Of a stretch of 64,000 nt of DNA, positions 1 through 9,963 are shown one piece after another. How positions within the stretch are numbered: position 1 is the first letter of the stretch; the number at the start of each line of letters is the position of its first letter. The DNA lies in the NCBI GenBank assembly GCA_019775845.1, contig JADQAV010000007.1, forward strand, positions 390-64,389. Direction: 5' to 3'. Under the pieces are notes generated by a model. It saw only the letters and a program-made list of their open reading frames with translations, did no database searches and was not told where the DNA came from. The position numbers and the translations under genes are program-made. Source of the stretch: Myrmaecium sp. VS I D KN 1. Taxonomy: Eukaryota; Ascomycota; Dothideomycetes; Valsariales; Valsariaceae.

Positions 1-1815
1 CCGGATAAAGTTCTTATCTAGGAGTTTAGTAAGTATTTTCCTTAATACTATTAGTTCGTCCTAAGTTATATTATATAGAGGGCCCTACGGTATCTCTAGC
101 TCCTTTCCGTCCTTTTATACGAGCTTAATATTGTGGTTAATCCTGGGGCCCGGGTATAGTAGAAGTAAGGAGGTATTTTCCGGTTTAAATAGGTCTAAGT
201 AAGCCTAGTATTATTTAAGCAGGCTCGTACAAGGGTTAACCTTCTTTTTAAATATAAGAGCCTTCTAGATATCCTCTAGGGTTACTATAAATACTTAAAC
301 TTCTTCCTTTTTCCTTCTCCTTCTTAATAGGGCTCCTATAATAGAGGCGTATACTTAAGTAATTTCTATCTTTAAAAGGGGTTTCCTCCCCTTATCCCGT
401 AGCTTAACCCCTATCGTACGAAAGAAGATCCTCCCCCTTTTTAAATCTATCTAGGTATTATAGTAGTCCAGCTATAGCTTCCTTAAGATTAGGTTATATC
501 CTAGGTAGTCTAGGAGGATGTAGAAGTAAACTCCCTCTTCTTTATATATTTCGATATCTAGCCTTCCCCTTTAGCTGCCCCTTTTACTCTCCTAGATTCG
601 ATTTTAAAGGTCGGAAGCCGATACTTTTATATAAATTACTTACTAATAATTCCGTAACTTAAATACCTATTATCTACTAGGGTGCGTGCCGTGTATACCT
701 TATTAACTATTATATAGACGATAAAAGGAGATAAGTTTAAACGTGATCTTTTAAATTAAAGAGAAACTTTATAGATTCTATACTATTATCCTCTCGTTCG
801 TAACTTTATATAAGGGTTATACTTTTCCTTATTCCTTATTAGCTAACTAGTACTCTCTATTATTAGAATCCTTAGCTTCTTCTATATCTTAGACGGCTGT
901 AACCTACTTAGGCCTCTAGGCCAGGAGTAGCTAGTACTACCTCGCGAAGTAGTTCTTCTTACTATATCTAAGGTATACCTCTTCCGTCCGTCTCTTCTAT
1001 AACTCGTCCTAAGTCACCTATTTAGTGTGCGTACGAGGCTATTATCCTTATATCTTTATAGTATTTACCTTAGTTAGTTCCTAATCCATCTAATCCTAAT
1101 TACGAGACGGTTAAATAGGGGCCTAAGGCTGGAACGTCGGTATCGTATAATAACTAGTATAATTCTAGATCCGAGCTACTACTTTCTCGTCCTCGTCTAC
1201 CTATCTAAGCTAGTTATAATAGTCTTTATACGACTTAGCCCTCCTAGCCCTAATTATCCCTTATAGAAGCTTTATATTAATAGCCGTTTAGAGAAGGGCC
1301 TTCTTCTAGTCTTCCGCCTAGGATAGGCCTCCGGCTTTAATTATAACCTCGTTAAACTTACTTAGGAACTCGTTTAGATCCCGAGATCCCTAATTTATAG
1401 TATTAACTCGTACGAGGGCCTTTTACTAACTATTAATATCCCCGAAAGTAATATCTATAACTCGGTATAGCTCATCTACCTATAGTACCTTATTATTCTC
1501 TTCCTTCGTATAAAAATAAGGTAAGATCCTCTAAGCGGCCTTTCTACCCAGACGGCTAAAGATATACTAAGCCTTCTCCTCCTCTATATTAAAGTAACGG
1601 GCGTCTATTACTAGTTTCGTACGAAGGTTTATCCTAAACGCGGGGTACTCTTTTAGGTCGTTATAAGTATATCGGGTCGGGTTAGGGAAGGATAATCTCG
1701 GTAGGGCCTTAGCTACTATAATCGGAACTTTAGTAATAGAGGAGATAGAGGGCGTCGCTATAGCCGCTCTCTAGTTCCGGAGCGATTTAATTTCTATACG
1801 AAGCGTTTCGATTAC

Positions 1816-1863
1816 GCGGTTCTATTACTAGGCGGTTCTATTACTAGGCGGTTCTATTACTAG
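1816..1863. repeat. Three tandem 16-bp units inside the gypsy fossil
   Basis: The unit gcggttctattactag occurs three times head to tail, in the gag-side part of the fossil. It is probably a local duplication in the element. Confidence 0.9.
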
Positions 1864-2330
1864 GTAGTTACGAGCTCGTTACGTAGTCGTACGACCTCCT
1901 TAGCGAGGGCGTCTAGATTAATATCTAATATCTCTATATCGGCTATATAGTACCCGGGGAACCTAGTATACTAGAATAAGATAGTCCTAATATTACGGTC
2001 TAAACCGCGGCTAGGAATAGCCTAATAGATTAACTATAAGATAAGAAGGATTATCTAAGGGAGGAAAGTTAAGAGTATAAGGGGGCTCGCCAGTTCGTAC
2101 GGTACCCCTGGGAGGTCACGTGCGTCAGCACGTGATAGTTATATATTAGCTTACGAAGCCTCACCTCTAGCAAGGCGAGTTTTTAGCCTCCCTGGCCTTA
2201 GGCCCCTAATACTAAGTTTTTACTTAATAATATTTAGAAAGTAGCCTATATTAGAACTACAGTATTTATACTTTACCTTTATTAGGGGACTTCTAGGATC
2301 CTAACAGAGACGGCCTAACGGCCGTAAAAA

Positions 2331-2352
2331 TAATTATTATTATTATTATTAT
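2331..2352. repeat. ATT microsatellite
   Basis: A run of about seven ATT/TAT triplets lies in the AT-rich right end of the fossil element. Confidence 0.9.
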
Positions 2353-2472
2353 ATATAACTTCTAGGATCTTAATACTATAAAGGGCCTTAACGCTAGAAA
2401 TTATATAGGCTATAGTAAACTTATACTATTTTTTACTGCCCCTTTTAATAAATTCGGAACAGTATTAACGTC

Positions 2473-3218
2473 TTAACCCTGTTTAGGTGCGAAGCGATCC
2501 CACCTGTTCCATAAAGCCTTCGTGAACTCTACGTAGTTAACCTTCCGTCCTCTAAGCAAGGCAAGGGCATCTTGCATGAGGCCAAATCCCAGCCCTACCA
2601 CCAAGCCTAACTTTGCCGTCCTGGCCGCTTCGGAGACTGGGAATCGATCTGTTCATGATTCGTAAGTATCCCGTCCTCGACGCACAGAGAACATCACTCA
2701 CTCCACAGACTCCACACACCGCTGATTCCCCATCCAGCCACTACAGTGGATATGAAATCCCGCTGGCCTCGCAGCCGATCTAGACTCTCCTCAACCACCA
2801 GAAAGCCGCCTACCCACACTGCCAGCTTGGTGCCGCCTCTCACGCCCGATTTGATTGCCTCTAGCATGACCTTGTAGTTTTTGCTCTTCTGGTAGAAGTA
2901 CCACCCTTTCTGACTTCGTGGGAGACGGTGCGCGTTCTCAGCCCGGAAGCGCAAACTGGTCATCTGTGCGCTGTGGGCGCCGCCGAGGATTGAACCGATG
3001 AAAAAGGCGCTGCCCATCGCAAGAGGCAAGCGGACGGGGTAGGGGAGAGACAGGCGGTTGTCGGGGTTCAACGTGAGGGTGTAGCCGGCCTTCATGTCGG
3101 GCGCGGGGATGGCGACAAACAGGCTGTCGGGGGGGAGGTTGGGAATTTGCGGCTTCGAGGAGAGCTCGCCGGCTGAGCGAACGGGCTCAGCCATCGTGCT
3201 TGCGGTAGCTTCGGCCAT
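2473..3218 (-). CDS. Tim17/Tim22/Tim23-family mitochondrial membrane protein
   Basis: Predicted 230-residue protein from two exons (3218-2702 and 2648-2473) with a 53-bp intron at 2649-2701. Splicing replaces a short open tail with 58 codons that continue family-like sequence (WNRFP, then AARTAKLGLVVGLGFGL). Hydrophobic segments lie near residues 61-82, 126-142, 157-172 and 182-198. The EESLDRLRG and DFISTVVAG stretches resemble the conserved half of Tim17-family inner-membrane proteins. I chose the ATG at 3218 because the upstream open frame is Cys-rich and unlike a protein start. The gene is not one of the classic Tim17, Tim22 or Tim23 proteins as I remember them; its exact role is unknown. 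Its stop lies next to the fossil retroelement. Confidence 0.75.
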
Positions 3219-3593
3219 GACGGGACAGCCGCAACAGCTGCGACAGCGGCAGCCGCTGCAGCCGTTGCAACAGCGAGGGCAAGGATTGATCGGGCGTGGG
3301 ACACCGAGAGCACCGAGTATTCCTGGACGGACCGAGCAGGAATCGCGATCGGCCGTGGGCGCGTACAAAGAACAGTGAACGATGAACACCACTCGGTGGG
3401 AGGTGAGTGAAGTCGTCGGTCGTTGTCGATAAGAGAGGGCGGGAGGATGATGATGATGGTGATCATGATGATGACTCAGCTCCCGGGTCGCAAGGCAGCC
3501 TGAGGCTTACTCCTCCGGCGCGGTCGCCTCTGCGCGCGGGTCCGCCTGAAACTTCAAGTTCCCTCCGTTCCTCGTCGGCCATCACTCCATACG
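3219..3593. promoter_or_regulatory. Divergent promoter region
   Basis: This 375-bp gap separates two divergent genes for mitochondrial proteins. It holds an ATG/ATC-rich simple repeat at about 3447-3476 and one TGACTCA at 3472-3478. I see no other defined element. Confidence 0.5.
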
Positions 3594-4754
3594 ATGTCGT
3601 CGCCGGTGACCTCTACGATATTGCGCATTGCGCGGCCTTCGAGCCTCTTCAACCAGCTCCGCCAACGGCTTACCGATCGTCGGATACATTGCTCGCCCGC
3701 CCTGTGCGCCCGCAAGCGCCCGTCCGTCGCCCCCAAGCCTTCGCCTGGCAAAACCGACCGGCTCTCCGCCGACGCATTCCTCGATAGCGTCCTCCGCCCG
3801 GTCCCGGAGCTTCCCGCCGATCCTTGGTCCGATCCTGTCACCTTCTCACCTTCCAGGTCCGACCCATCCTACCGCCGCCACGACCAGCTCAGCTCGACCT
3901 CCTCCGTGACGGCGCCGAGCGCCACTCCCTCCATCACCTCGCCGGAACAGTACGAACGGGTCCGGGCCGAATACCTTCTTCTGCGGAAGCAGCTGGGCCA
4001 GGAAGAAGATCTGGATGTCGATGAGATCGGTTTCGAGGGCAGGGGGCTCGAAGAGGAGATGCTCGCCTCGCACCCCATGTTCGACGGGCCCGAGGGTGCG
4101 AAGCTGCGCGAGTTGTTTCGCACTGAAGGGCGCCAGCTCGCCGGTGCCGGGCAGCACGACGACGACGGCGGCGGCTTGGACGCTGCGACGCTCCTCCGGG
4201 AGAGACCGGACCTGTTTCGGGAGGATGGGTTGAGCGAGGAGGACATCCGTGCTTTGATGGAAGGCCTAGAGAAGGACGAGAGTGTACCAGAGGAGTCGCC
4301 AGAAGGTGATGAAATGGATCATGCGGTGCGCCAGGCGCGGGAGGCGGTCATGGAACAGCGTTTCCTGCCGCTCCGCGACCGTATCGCGCTGATCCAAGGC
4401 GACCCGGTCCATGCCGAAGGTCTGGGTAAACTGCTGGTTACCCCTCCTGCGGGAATTGAATTGGCAGAGCGACACCGCGACGCGCTGGGCCGGTTCAACC
4501 GCTTTTTACAGTATAGCTACATGGGCCCGAACGAGGATGTGCGACGGGTGCTGTGGGCAGAGTACCGGCGGGTTAAGGCGCTCTTTGGACCGTCATTGTT
4601 GTCTCGCCTCTCGGATGATGTGTGGGACATGCTTTGGTGGACGCAGGCTATGCGATGGCGGAGCAATCCGAAACGAAAGGAGCATTTGGACGAGTTGCAG
4701 CGGGACCTCGAGAGTGTTGGGAGAGACGGGCCACCGACGAAGAGCCTCGAGTAA
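3594..4754 (+). CDS. Predicted mitochondrial protein of unknown function
   Basis: Single-exon frame of 386 residues. The first 45 residues are rich in Arg, Ser and Leu with almost no acidic residues, as in a mitochondrial presequence. Residues 120-245 are acidic and mostly helical in appearance. The last 130 residues are the most protein-like, with aromatic-rich motifs such as FLQYSYMGPNEDVRRVLW and DDVWDMLWWTQAMRW. I do not recognise a domain. The aromatic C-terminal block suggests a folded domain of perhaps 100 residues. It is transcribed away from the Tim17-family gene. The frame, base composition and terminal block support a real gene; no function can be given. Confidence 0.8.
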   Translation: MSSPVTSTILRIARPSSLFNQLRQRLTDRRIHCSPALCARKRPSVAPKPSPGKTDRLSADAFLDSVLRPVPELPADPWSDPVTFSPSRSDPSYRRHDQLSSTSSVTAPSATPSITSPEQYERVRAEYLLLRKQLGQEEDLDVDEIGFEGRGLEEEMLASHPMFDGPEGAKLRELFRTEGRQLAGAGQHDDDGGGLDAATLLRERPDLFREDGLSEEDIRALMEGLEKDESVPEESPEGDEMDHAVRQAREAVMEQRFLPLRDRIALIQGDPVHAEGLGKLLVTPPAGIELAERHRDALGRFNRFLQYSYMGPNEDVRRVLWAEYRRVKALFGPSLLSRLSDDVWDMLWWTQAMRWRSNPKRKEHLDELQRDLESVGRDGPPTKSLE

Positions 4755-4912
4755 TTAGTCATTGATGCTTCACTGAAATCTGCCGAGGTTTCAGGTAGCG
4801 TTGCTTGGTGTATAGCCTTATGAAGACCTTGGGCATCATCTCTGATTCAGGTATGTTGTGCGACTACTGTGGCCCAAGCCTCCGGGGCTCGGTTCCGATA
4901 TTTCTGTTCACG

Positions 4913-6712
4913 CTATCTCTCGTCACCCTCCTTCTCCCTTGATGCCCGCTGCACGTCACTCCCCATATCCCTCATCCACTCGCCGCCCTCCTCCTCGCCC
5001 TCACGTCCCCTCACCTCACCAACTCCCTCCAATACCGCCTGCTTTGCCTTCCACTCTGACCGGCCTGGTGCGTCCATTGGAATGGCAGCCGCACCTCCCT
5101 CCAGCCTTGGACCGCCCAGCTCTCGTCGCAGCGCCCCTTCAACAGCACCTACGCCTTCACCTCGCCTGAGTGCCGCCGCACGCTTCGCAGCAGCCGCTGG
5201 CCCAGCGCCAGGCACCAAGCTTCGTCGGTCCAGGCGGGGCGCACGGGTGGAGCTGGCGCTACTACTGCTGCCACTCGCATTGTGAGCCCAGGGTGCGGAT
5301 GTCCGACCCTCGGGAGTGAAGCCGGCGAACTGGCCGGGAGAGGAAGGCATCGTCGAACCGGCCCTACCAGTGGCCCAGGGTGCGGCCGTCGTGGGCTGAG
5401 GATTTGGGATTCCCCTGTCGAGCATGGGATCACGAAGTGGGGTTTGTTGGATACGTGCGGAAGTTGTAGGCTGGGAGACAGTGTGGACAGACCGCGTAGT
5501 TGCTCCGGTGGAAGGAACAGCAGGATCATGCTCCCAGAGGAATAGCGAGCCGAATGGGAAGTGCTGCACCACTGGGAATTTCCCTAAAACTTCCGCATTG
5601 TACATTTTGATCATCCCCTGTTGGACCGTCAGTGACAGGGCAGGCGATTGGAGGTTTGATTGGGAACGTACCTTATTGATCTTCGCCCACCCTGCCTTCA
5701 CTCCAGAGATGTCAAACAAAATTGGACTATGTTCCCAGAACGGGCCTTTCTTGACGTCGTAGATGAACCCAATGGCCGAGAAATACATGTTTCTGGCCCT
5801 TTCACGAGCCACGACAGCAGCCTTGGCCACATCGCCAGGATCTGGCGCGTTTGCAATGGAGCCTTCGGTGGGAATGTCCTTTAGGCCCGTGACTGGGGGG
5901 CCCAGCTGGGCTGAGCCAAAGATGTAGGGCAGGAATGAGTGATCATCCAGACCCCACACGCCATGGCTTCCGGCAGGCTCCAGCGTGTATGTCAGGATGA
6001 GGCGGCGCACTAGTCGCAGGTATGGCTCGACGACGCCGATGACAATGGCCCGCTCCTCTCCCTCCGCGAAGGCGCCCAACTTCCAGAGCCCGCCCAGGAA
6101 GGCGAGGAAACTCAACTCATGACCGGTGCCGTAATCCAGCCGCTGGGGGCTGCCGAACGCCCCCTCAAGGTAGGCCTGCAGCTCCGCCCTGGGCGTGATC
6201 CCCTCGGCGGTCGCGGGGAAACCCAAGACCTGTGGAGGCAGCGAGTGGTCCAACAGCTCGGGCAGATTCTCCAGCACGCACCGATGCCAGGTGCGGAAGG
6301 CCACGTTCCCAAACCGTCGAGGACCGGGATCGGGCGGTGTTCGATCGATGATCGCGTCCAGGTGGCCCAGTAAGGTACGGAGACTCTGTATCGCGGCGGG
6401 GAAGGGGACGACGTCGGGGGCATCGAGCTCCCAAGTCTGAGCGATGCGGGAGCGCGAGGAGGAGGATGGATCTGGACAGTGACGGGGAAACATGGCGGCG
6501 TTGAGCTGCAGTAGCCAAGTCATGATGTCGGCATAGGCGCGGGAGGTGAGGAAGAAGGCGAGGTCGGCGCCATCGTGGATGCGCTTGGAGGGCTGGACGA
6601 AGGTGTGAGGGCGGTCGAGTGGCAGTCGGGGGAGAGTCGAGCTGGTGTGGTCGTCGCCGCCGCCGGTGGACTCGGCGGTGCTCTCAGCGGTGCCCTCAGT
6701 TGGCGGAGTCAT
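4913..6712 (-). CDS. rrd1: Serine/threonine phosphatase 2A activator (PTPA), RRD1 type
   Basis: Peptidyl-prolyl isomerase that activates PP2A-type phosphatases. PTPA signatures are present: [20 protein letters not shown] near residue 255, and [12 protein letters not shown] near the end of the fold. The window reads open for 599 codons, but a 54-bp intron (5618-5671, GTACGT to CAACAG) sits between AKINK and [10 protein letters not shown]. Removing it gives 581 residues. The intron is a multiple of three and has no stop, so retention would add 18 residues silently. The last 180 residues or so are a low-complexity Ser/Ala/Arg/Gly tail beyond the catalytic fold. RRD1 rather than RRD2 is inferred from length and the tail. 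Confidence 0.9.
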   Translation of the reverse strand: MTPPTEGTAESTAESTGGGDDHTSSTLPRLPLDRPHTFVQPSKRIHDGADLAFFLTSRAYADIMTWLLQLNAAMFPRHCPDPSSSSRSRIAQTWELDAPDVVPFPAAIQSLRTLLGHLDAIIDRTPPDPGPRRFGNVAFRTWHRCVLENLPELLDHSLPPQVLGFPATAEGITPRAELQAYLEGAFGSPQRLDYGTGHELSFLAFLGGLWKLGAFAEGEERAIVIGVVEPYLRLVRRLILTYTLEPAGSHGVWGLDDHSFLPYIFGSAQLGPPVTGLKDIPTEGSIANAPDPGDVAKAAVVARERARNMYFSAIGFIYDVKKGPFWEHSPILFDISGVKAGWAKINKVRSQSNLQSPALSLTVQQGMIKMYNAEVLGKFPVVQHFPFGSLFLWEHDPAVPSTGATTRSVHTVSQPTTSARIQQTPLRDPMLDRGIPNPQPTTAAPWATGRAGSTMPSSPGQFAGFTPEGRTSAPWAHNASGSSSSASSTRAPRLDRRSLVPGAGPAAAAKRAAALRRGEGVGAVEGALRRELGGPRLEGGAAAIPMDAPGRSEWKAKQAVLEGVGEVRGREGEEEGGEWMRDMGSDVQRASREKEGDER

Positions 6713-7056
6713 GGTTTCGGTGGCCGAGTGGAAGGCTCAGGGGCAGGACGCGGGCGGGTTTGGTGTCGGGGATGATGTCACGCTACGATGTCGATGGGGA
6801 GCCGCCACCATGTTTGTTTACGTGTTGACGGGCGCATCCGTAACATTACGTCAGCAAGGCCTGATACATACCGTACGGATACAGTACTTGGCAGCACCGA
6901 TATACAATACGAGTAGATGTGTATTCTGAGTATGCATCCGTCCGTACTCAAGGAACGATCCAGCACGCAGCCGGTGAACAGATGCAGTAAGTACCACAGT
7001 ACATCCAGCATGTGTGCATTGCTCTGTGCTCTGTCCGTACCTCGTACGCCATCTGG
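6713..7056. other. Intergenic: rrd1 promoter side and lip2 3' end
   Basis: This gap of 344 bp lies between two minus-strand genes. It is rich in GTAC-type words (for example at 6870-6890). I see no clear element. Confidence 0.4.
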
Positions 7057-7791
7057 TCAAGTTCCCGGCATCCCACCTCCCTCGTGCGTGCCAATGTCCA
7101 CAACGTCCGCTTCGATCACCGGCGGATCCTCGATCCCGTCCAGCCGTCTCGCGAACTCTTCCACAAACACATCGGCCACCTCCTCCACACCCTTGCCCGG
7201 GACGCCCTCGGCTTCGAAGCTCGTTGTCCGTTTCCCCTCCAGTCCGCACGCCACGATCCGGTCGAACCACCGCAGATCCGTGCTGATGTTGAGGCCGATG
7301 CCATGGCTGGTGATGTGTCGTCTCATGTGAACCCCCAGCGCCGCGATCTTCCGCTCCGGCGAGGTCCACACGCCCGTGTGCTCCGTTGTCATGGCGTCGA
7401 TGCCGAATCTCGCGCAGGTGGCCATCACGCTTTTCTCGAGGAGGCAGACGAACGTGCGAGAGGTCAGGCGGTGCCTCCTCAGATCTATGACGGGATAAGC
7501 AACAAGCTGACCGGGACCGTGGAAAGTGGTCTGTCCACCTCGCAAGGCTTCTACGAATTCCGCCCGGCCGCCTGCCCGCAGATGCTCCTGCTGTGCCGCC
7601 GACAGCTTCCCTACTTCCCGCCGACCGCACGAATATACTGGGTGGAACTGGGCGGTTATGACGGTAGGGCAAGGGGCGGGGAGTGATGGGTTTGCCTTCG
7701 CGGCAAGGAAGTCGCGAACAACAGCTTCCTGTATCCTTGATGCCTCTCCGTAATGTGTCAGGCCGGGAAGGCGAAAATGCCTGAGTGCCAT
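7057..7791 (-). CDS. lip2: Lipoyl(octanoyl) transferase LIP2, mitochondrial
   Basis: Moves octanoyl groups from acyl carrier protein to lipoyl domains, the first step of protein lipoylation in mitochondria. The single-exon protein has 244 residues, the usual LipB size. Family motifs are clear: RGGQTTFHGPGQL at 84-96, the conserved Lys near 148 in RKIAALGVH, GIGLNIS at 164-170, and the catalytic Cys at 182 in IVACGLEGKRTTS. The N-terminus starts almost directly in the domain and has only a short basic leader, so import may use a weak presequence. A long open frame on the same strand in another phase (6851-7891) is a shadow. Confidence 0.95.
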   Translation of the reverse strand: MALRHFRLPGLTHYGEASRIQEAVVRDFLAAKANPSLPAPCPTVITAQFHPVYSCGRREVGKLSAAQQEHLRAGGRAEFVEALRGGQTTFHGPGQLVAYPVIDLRRHRLTSRTFVCLLEKSVMATCARFGIDAMTTEHTGVWTSPERKIAALGVHMRRHITSHGIGLNISTDLRWFDRIVACGLEGKRTTSFEAEGVPGKGVEEVADVFVEEFARRLDGIEDPPVIEADVVDIGTHEGGGMPGT

Positions 7792-8144
7792 GCTGGCTCT
7801 TCAGTGTAGGCGACAGGTGTTCGACGGAACGATCGGGGCAACGTCGAGAGGTCAGGGTGGGTGCGCCGGTGCAGTTCCTTCGAGCCCGCACCGGTAAAGC
7901 ACGATTATGACTAAGCAGACTACTTCCTCCCAGATCTTTCTTTCGATTGTTTACAAAAGTAATTTATAGGACACATGCTTAGTAAGTGATTGACGAAGTC
8001 GCTGTGTGATCCCGTAGCGCAGAACAAATTGAACTGGGAATGAAATAAAATAGTAGCAAAGGGGAAAACCGACAGGATAATCACATCCCCACCCTTCCCT
8101 ACGACAATTTAAGGGCATGACCATGGCCCTCTTCCGCGCCCTTC
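7792..8144. other. Intergenic: lip2 promoter and icl1 3' flank
   Basis: 353 bp between two minus-strand genes. The icl1 side is AT-rich, as expected for a 3' UTR. I see nothing else. Confidence 0.4.
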
Positions 8145-9963
8145 TTACTTGAACTGTTCCTCCGTGACCCCTTTCCCCATGGCTGCCGTGCTCGAAATGC
8201 CTCCTTGCACCATCTTCAGCAGTCCGTCTACATATCCGGCCCCGCTCCACTTTTGGTGGGTCAGAACCTCGCATCCGATCTCTCGCTCCCGGCTCTGGAT
8301 CATGCTGCCGTACGCCTTCATCCCGTGCTTCGCGTACGCTCGGCTGAACTCGTCCGCCATCAGTGCGGTCTGGTGCAGCCCGGCGAGGGTGATGAACTGC
8401 CAGCAGTAACCCAACTTCGCCAGCCGTGGAATGTACGTCTCTTGCTCCGCCGTCGACATGGCCGCCTCCCAGTTGAAACTCGGTGACAGGTTGTACGCCA
8501 GCTTCTGCTCCGGCCACACCGCGTGCACACCTTCCGCGAACTCGCGCGCCTGCTCGTAGTCCGGCTTCGCGCTCTCCATCCAGATGAGATCCGCGAACGG
8601 TGCAAACGCCACCGCCCGGTTGATTGCGCACCCGCAGCCACCCTGGTAACGGTAGTAGCCTTCCCGCGTCCGCGGCGCGTCCCAGTCAAAGAAGACATCC
8701 ACGCCGGTGAGACCTTTCGCGATTGCGCGGCATTCGGAGTTGGATTTACCCTTGCTCTCGCGAAGGAATGTATCGATGAGCTCCCGCTTGTTGACATGCA
8801 CGCCGGCATTGATGGTGTCGATCACGGCTTCATGGAAAAGCTTGAGACCAGCCTGGGCGGTCCATGCGTCTTCGATGGCCTGAAGCTCTGGCCCCGATTT
8901 ACCGGATTGCTCAGCCGCGATCATGAGGTCGTTCAGGGGTTGGAGGGCAGGATTGGTGGCGCCGATGATATAGTGGTGGTCGCGGGGGTCGATAGTTGAG
9001 GTGATGAGGGTAGCCGCTTCCGAGTCAGTGCGAGCGACGGCCAGGAGGTCAGTACCTGTAGAATGATGATCAGTACTGGGGGGTTGTTGAAAGGCGAAAG
9101 GCCAATGCTCACCCATAATATCAGCTTGTGCGCGGATGGCCACTAGGCGGTTGATGTGCTCAGAGATAGGTACGAGCACTTTTCCAGCCATATGTCCACA
9201 CTTCTTGGTGCCAGGAGCCTGATCTTCGATATGGATGCCGGCGGCACCCTTCTCGATGAAAAGCTTGGTAAGCTTCATGATCGCGGTCAGACCACCGTGA
9301 CCGGTGTCGGCGTCGGCAATGATAGGGCGAAGAAAGTCGGTGTTGGCAACCTTGTCACGTTGGTTTAAAGGGGTAGAAAGACGTTCCTCGCGCTGCTTGC
9401 GGTCGTGGAAGAGAGCGGCTTGGAAGAGATGGTTGACCTTATTGGGGACGGTGGTCTGGGGCCAGTCAGTTGCGTGATTCTCGCCCTGGCACGAACATGA
9501 GGGATTACCATTGGGTAGTCTGCGAGGTCAGGACCGGGTTCGTCGGTCGAAGAGGCAGTTGACGAGCACTGCCAGCCCGAAACGTAGACAGTGTCGAGAT
9601 ACTTCGCCATCTGCGTGAGCATGACGGGGTCCAGGCAGCCGTAGGTGAACGAAGCCTCTTTTCTCTGTAGCAGGGAAGTCTCAGCGCCCGATCTTATCCG
9701 CATGCCTCCAGGCGATTGTGAGATGAGAGGAGAGTAAGTGCCGAGCTCTCTCGTACCTCGAATCTCCCCTCCAGGATCCTCCATAGCTTCTTGCTCATCT
9801 CGTTGCTGGGGTACTGAATCTTCAGATTCCCCCGTTTGGACACAATCTGCTCTGCAGTGAAGGGGCGTCTGGTGAAGCGCCAGCGACTGTCAGTCCACCA
9901 TTGCTTGACGGCCTGAACTTCGGCCTCATAGCGGGCCTGCTCCTCGTTAACGTTGGTGGCCAT
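8145..9963 (-). CDS. icl1: Isocitrate lyase (glyoxylate cycle)
   Basis: Splits isocitrate into glyoxylate and succinate, letting the fungus grow on acetate or fatty acids; the fungal enzyme acts in peroxisomes/glyoxysomes. Four exons (9963-9757, 9664-9509, 9455-9113, 9055-8145) with introns of 92, 53 and 57 bp join in frame to 538 residues, matching the length I recall for Aspergillus AcuD. The active-site motif KKCGH lies at about 205-209, and [16 protein letters not shown] near the C-terminus is typical. The protein ends EEQFK, with no SKL-type signal. The stop overlaps a GTAAGA that resembles a splice donor, but the length argues against a further exon. Also called acuD or acu-3. Confidence 0.97.

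Larger units (their letters stand above)
1..2460 (-). mobile_element. Fossil Ty3/gypsy LTR retrotransposon, RIP-mutated, cut by the window edge
   Basis: Read on the minus strand, the right part (about 900-1970) resembles a gypsy gag: a coiled-coil-like start, a capsid-like region and a zinc-knuckle-like region. A protease-like stretch follows leftward, and the segment at 1-150 resembles the start of a gypsy reverse transcriptase. The rest of pol lies outside the window. About 2100-2460 may be the 5' LTR, but I could not fix its ends. CA and TG dinucleotides are almost absent while TA and CG are common, which fits RIP of CpA sites. The copy is broken by many changes and looks old enough to have passed through RIP; I cannot date it further. 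A 16-bp unit repeats three times at 1816-1863. Confidence 0.85.
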
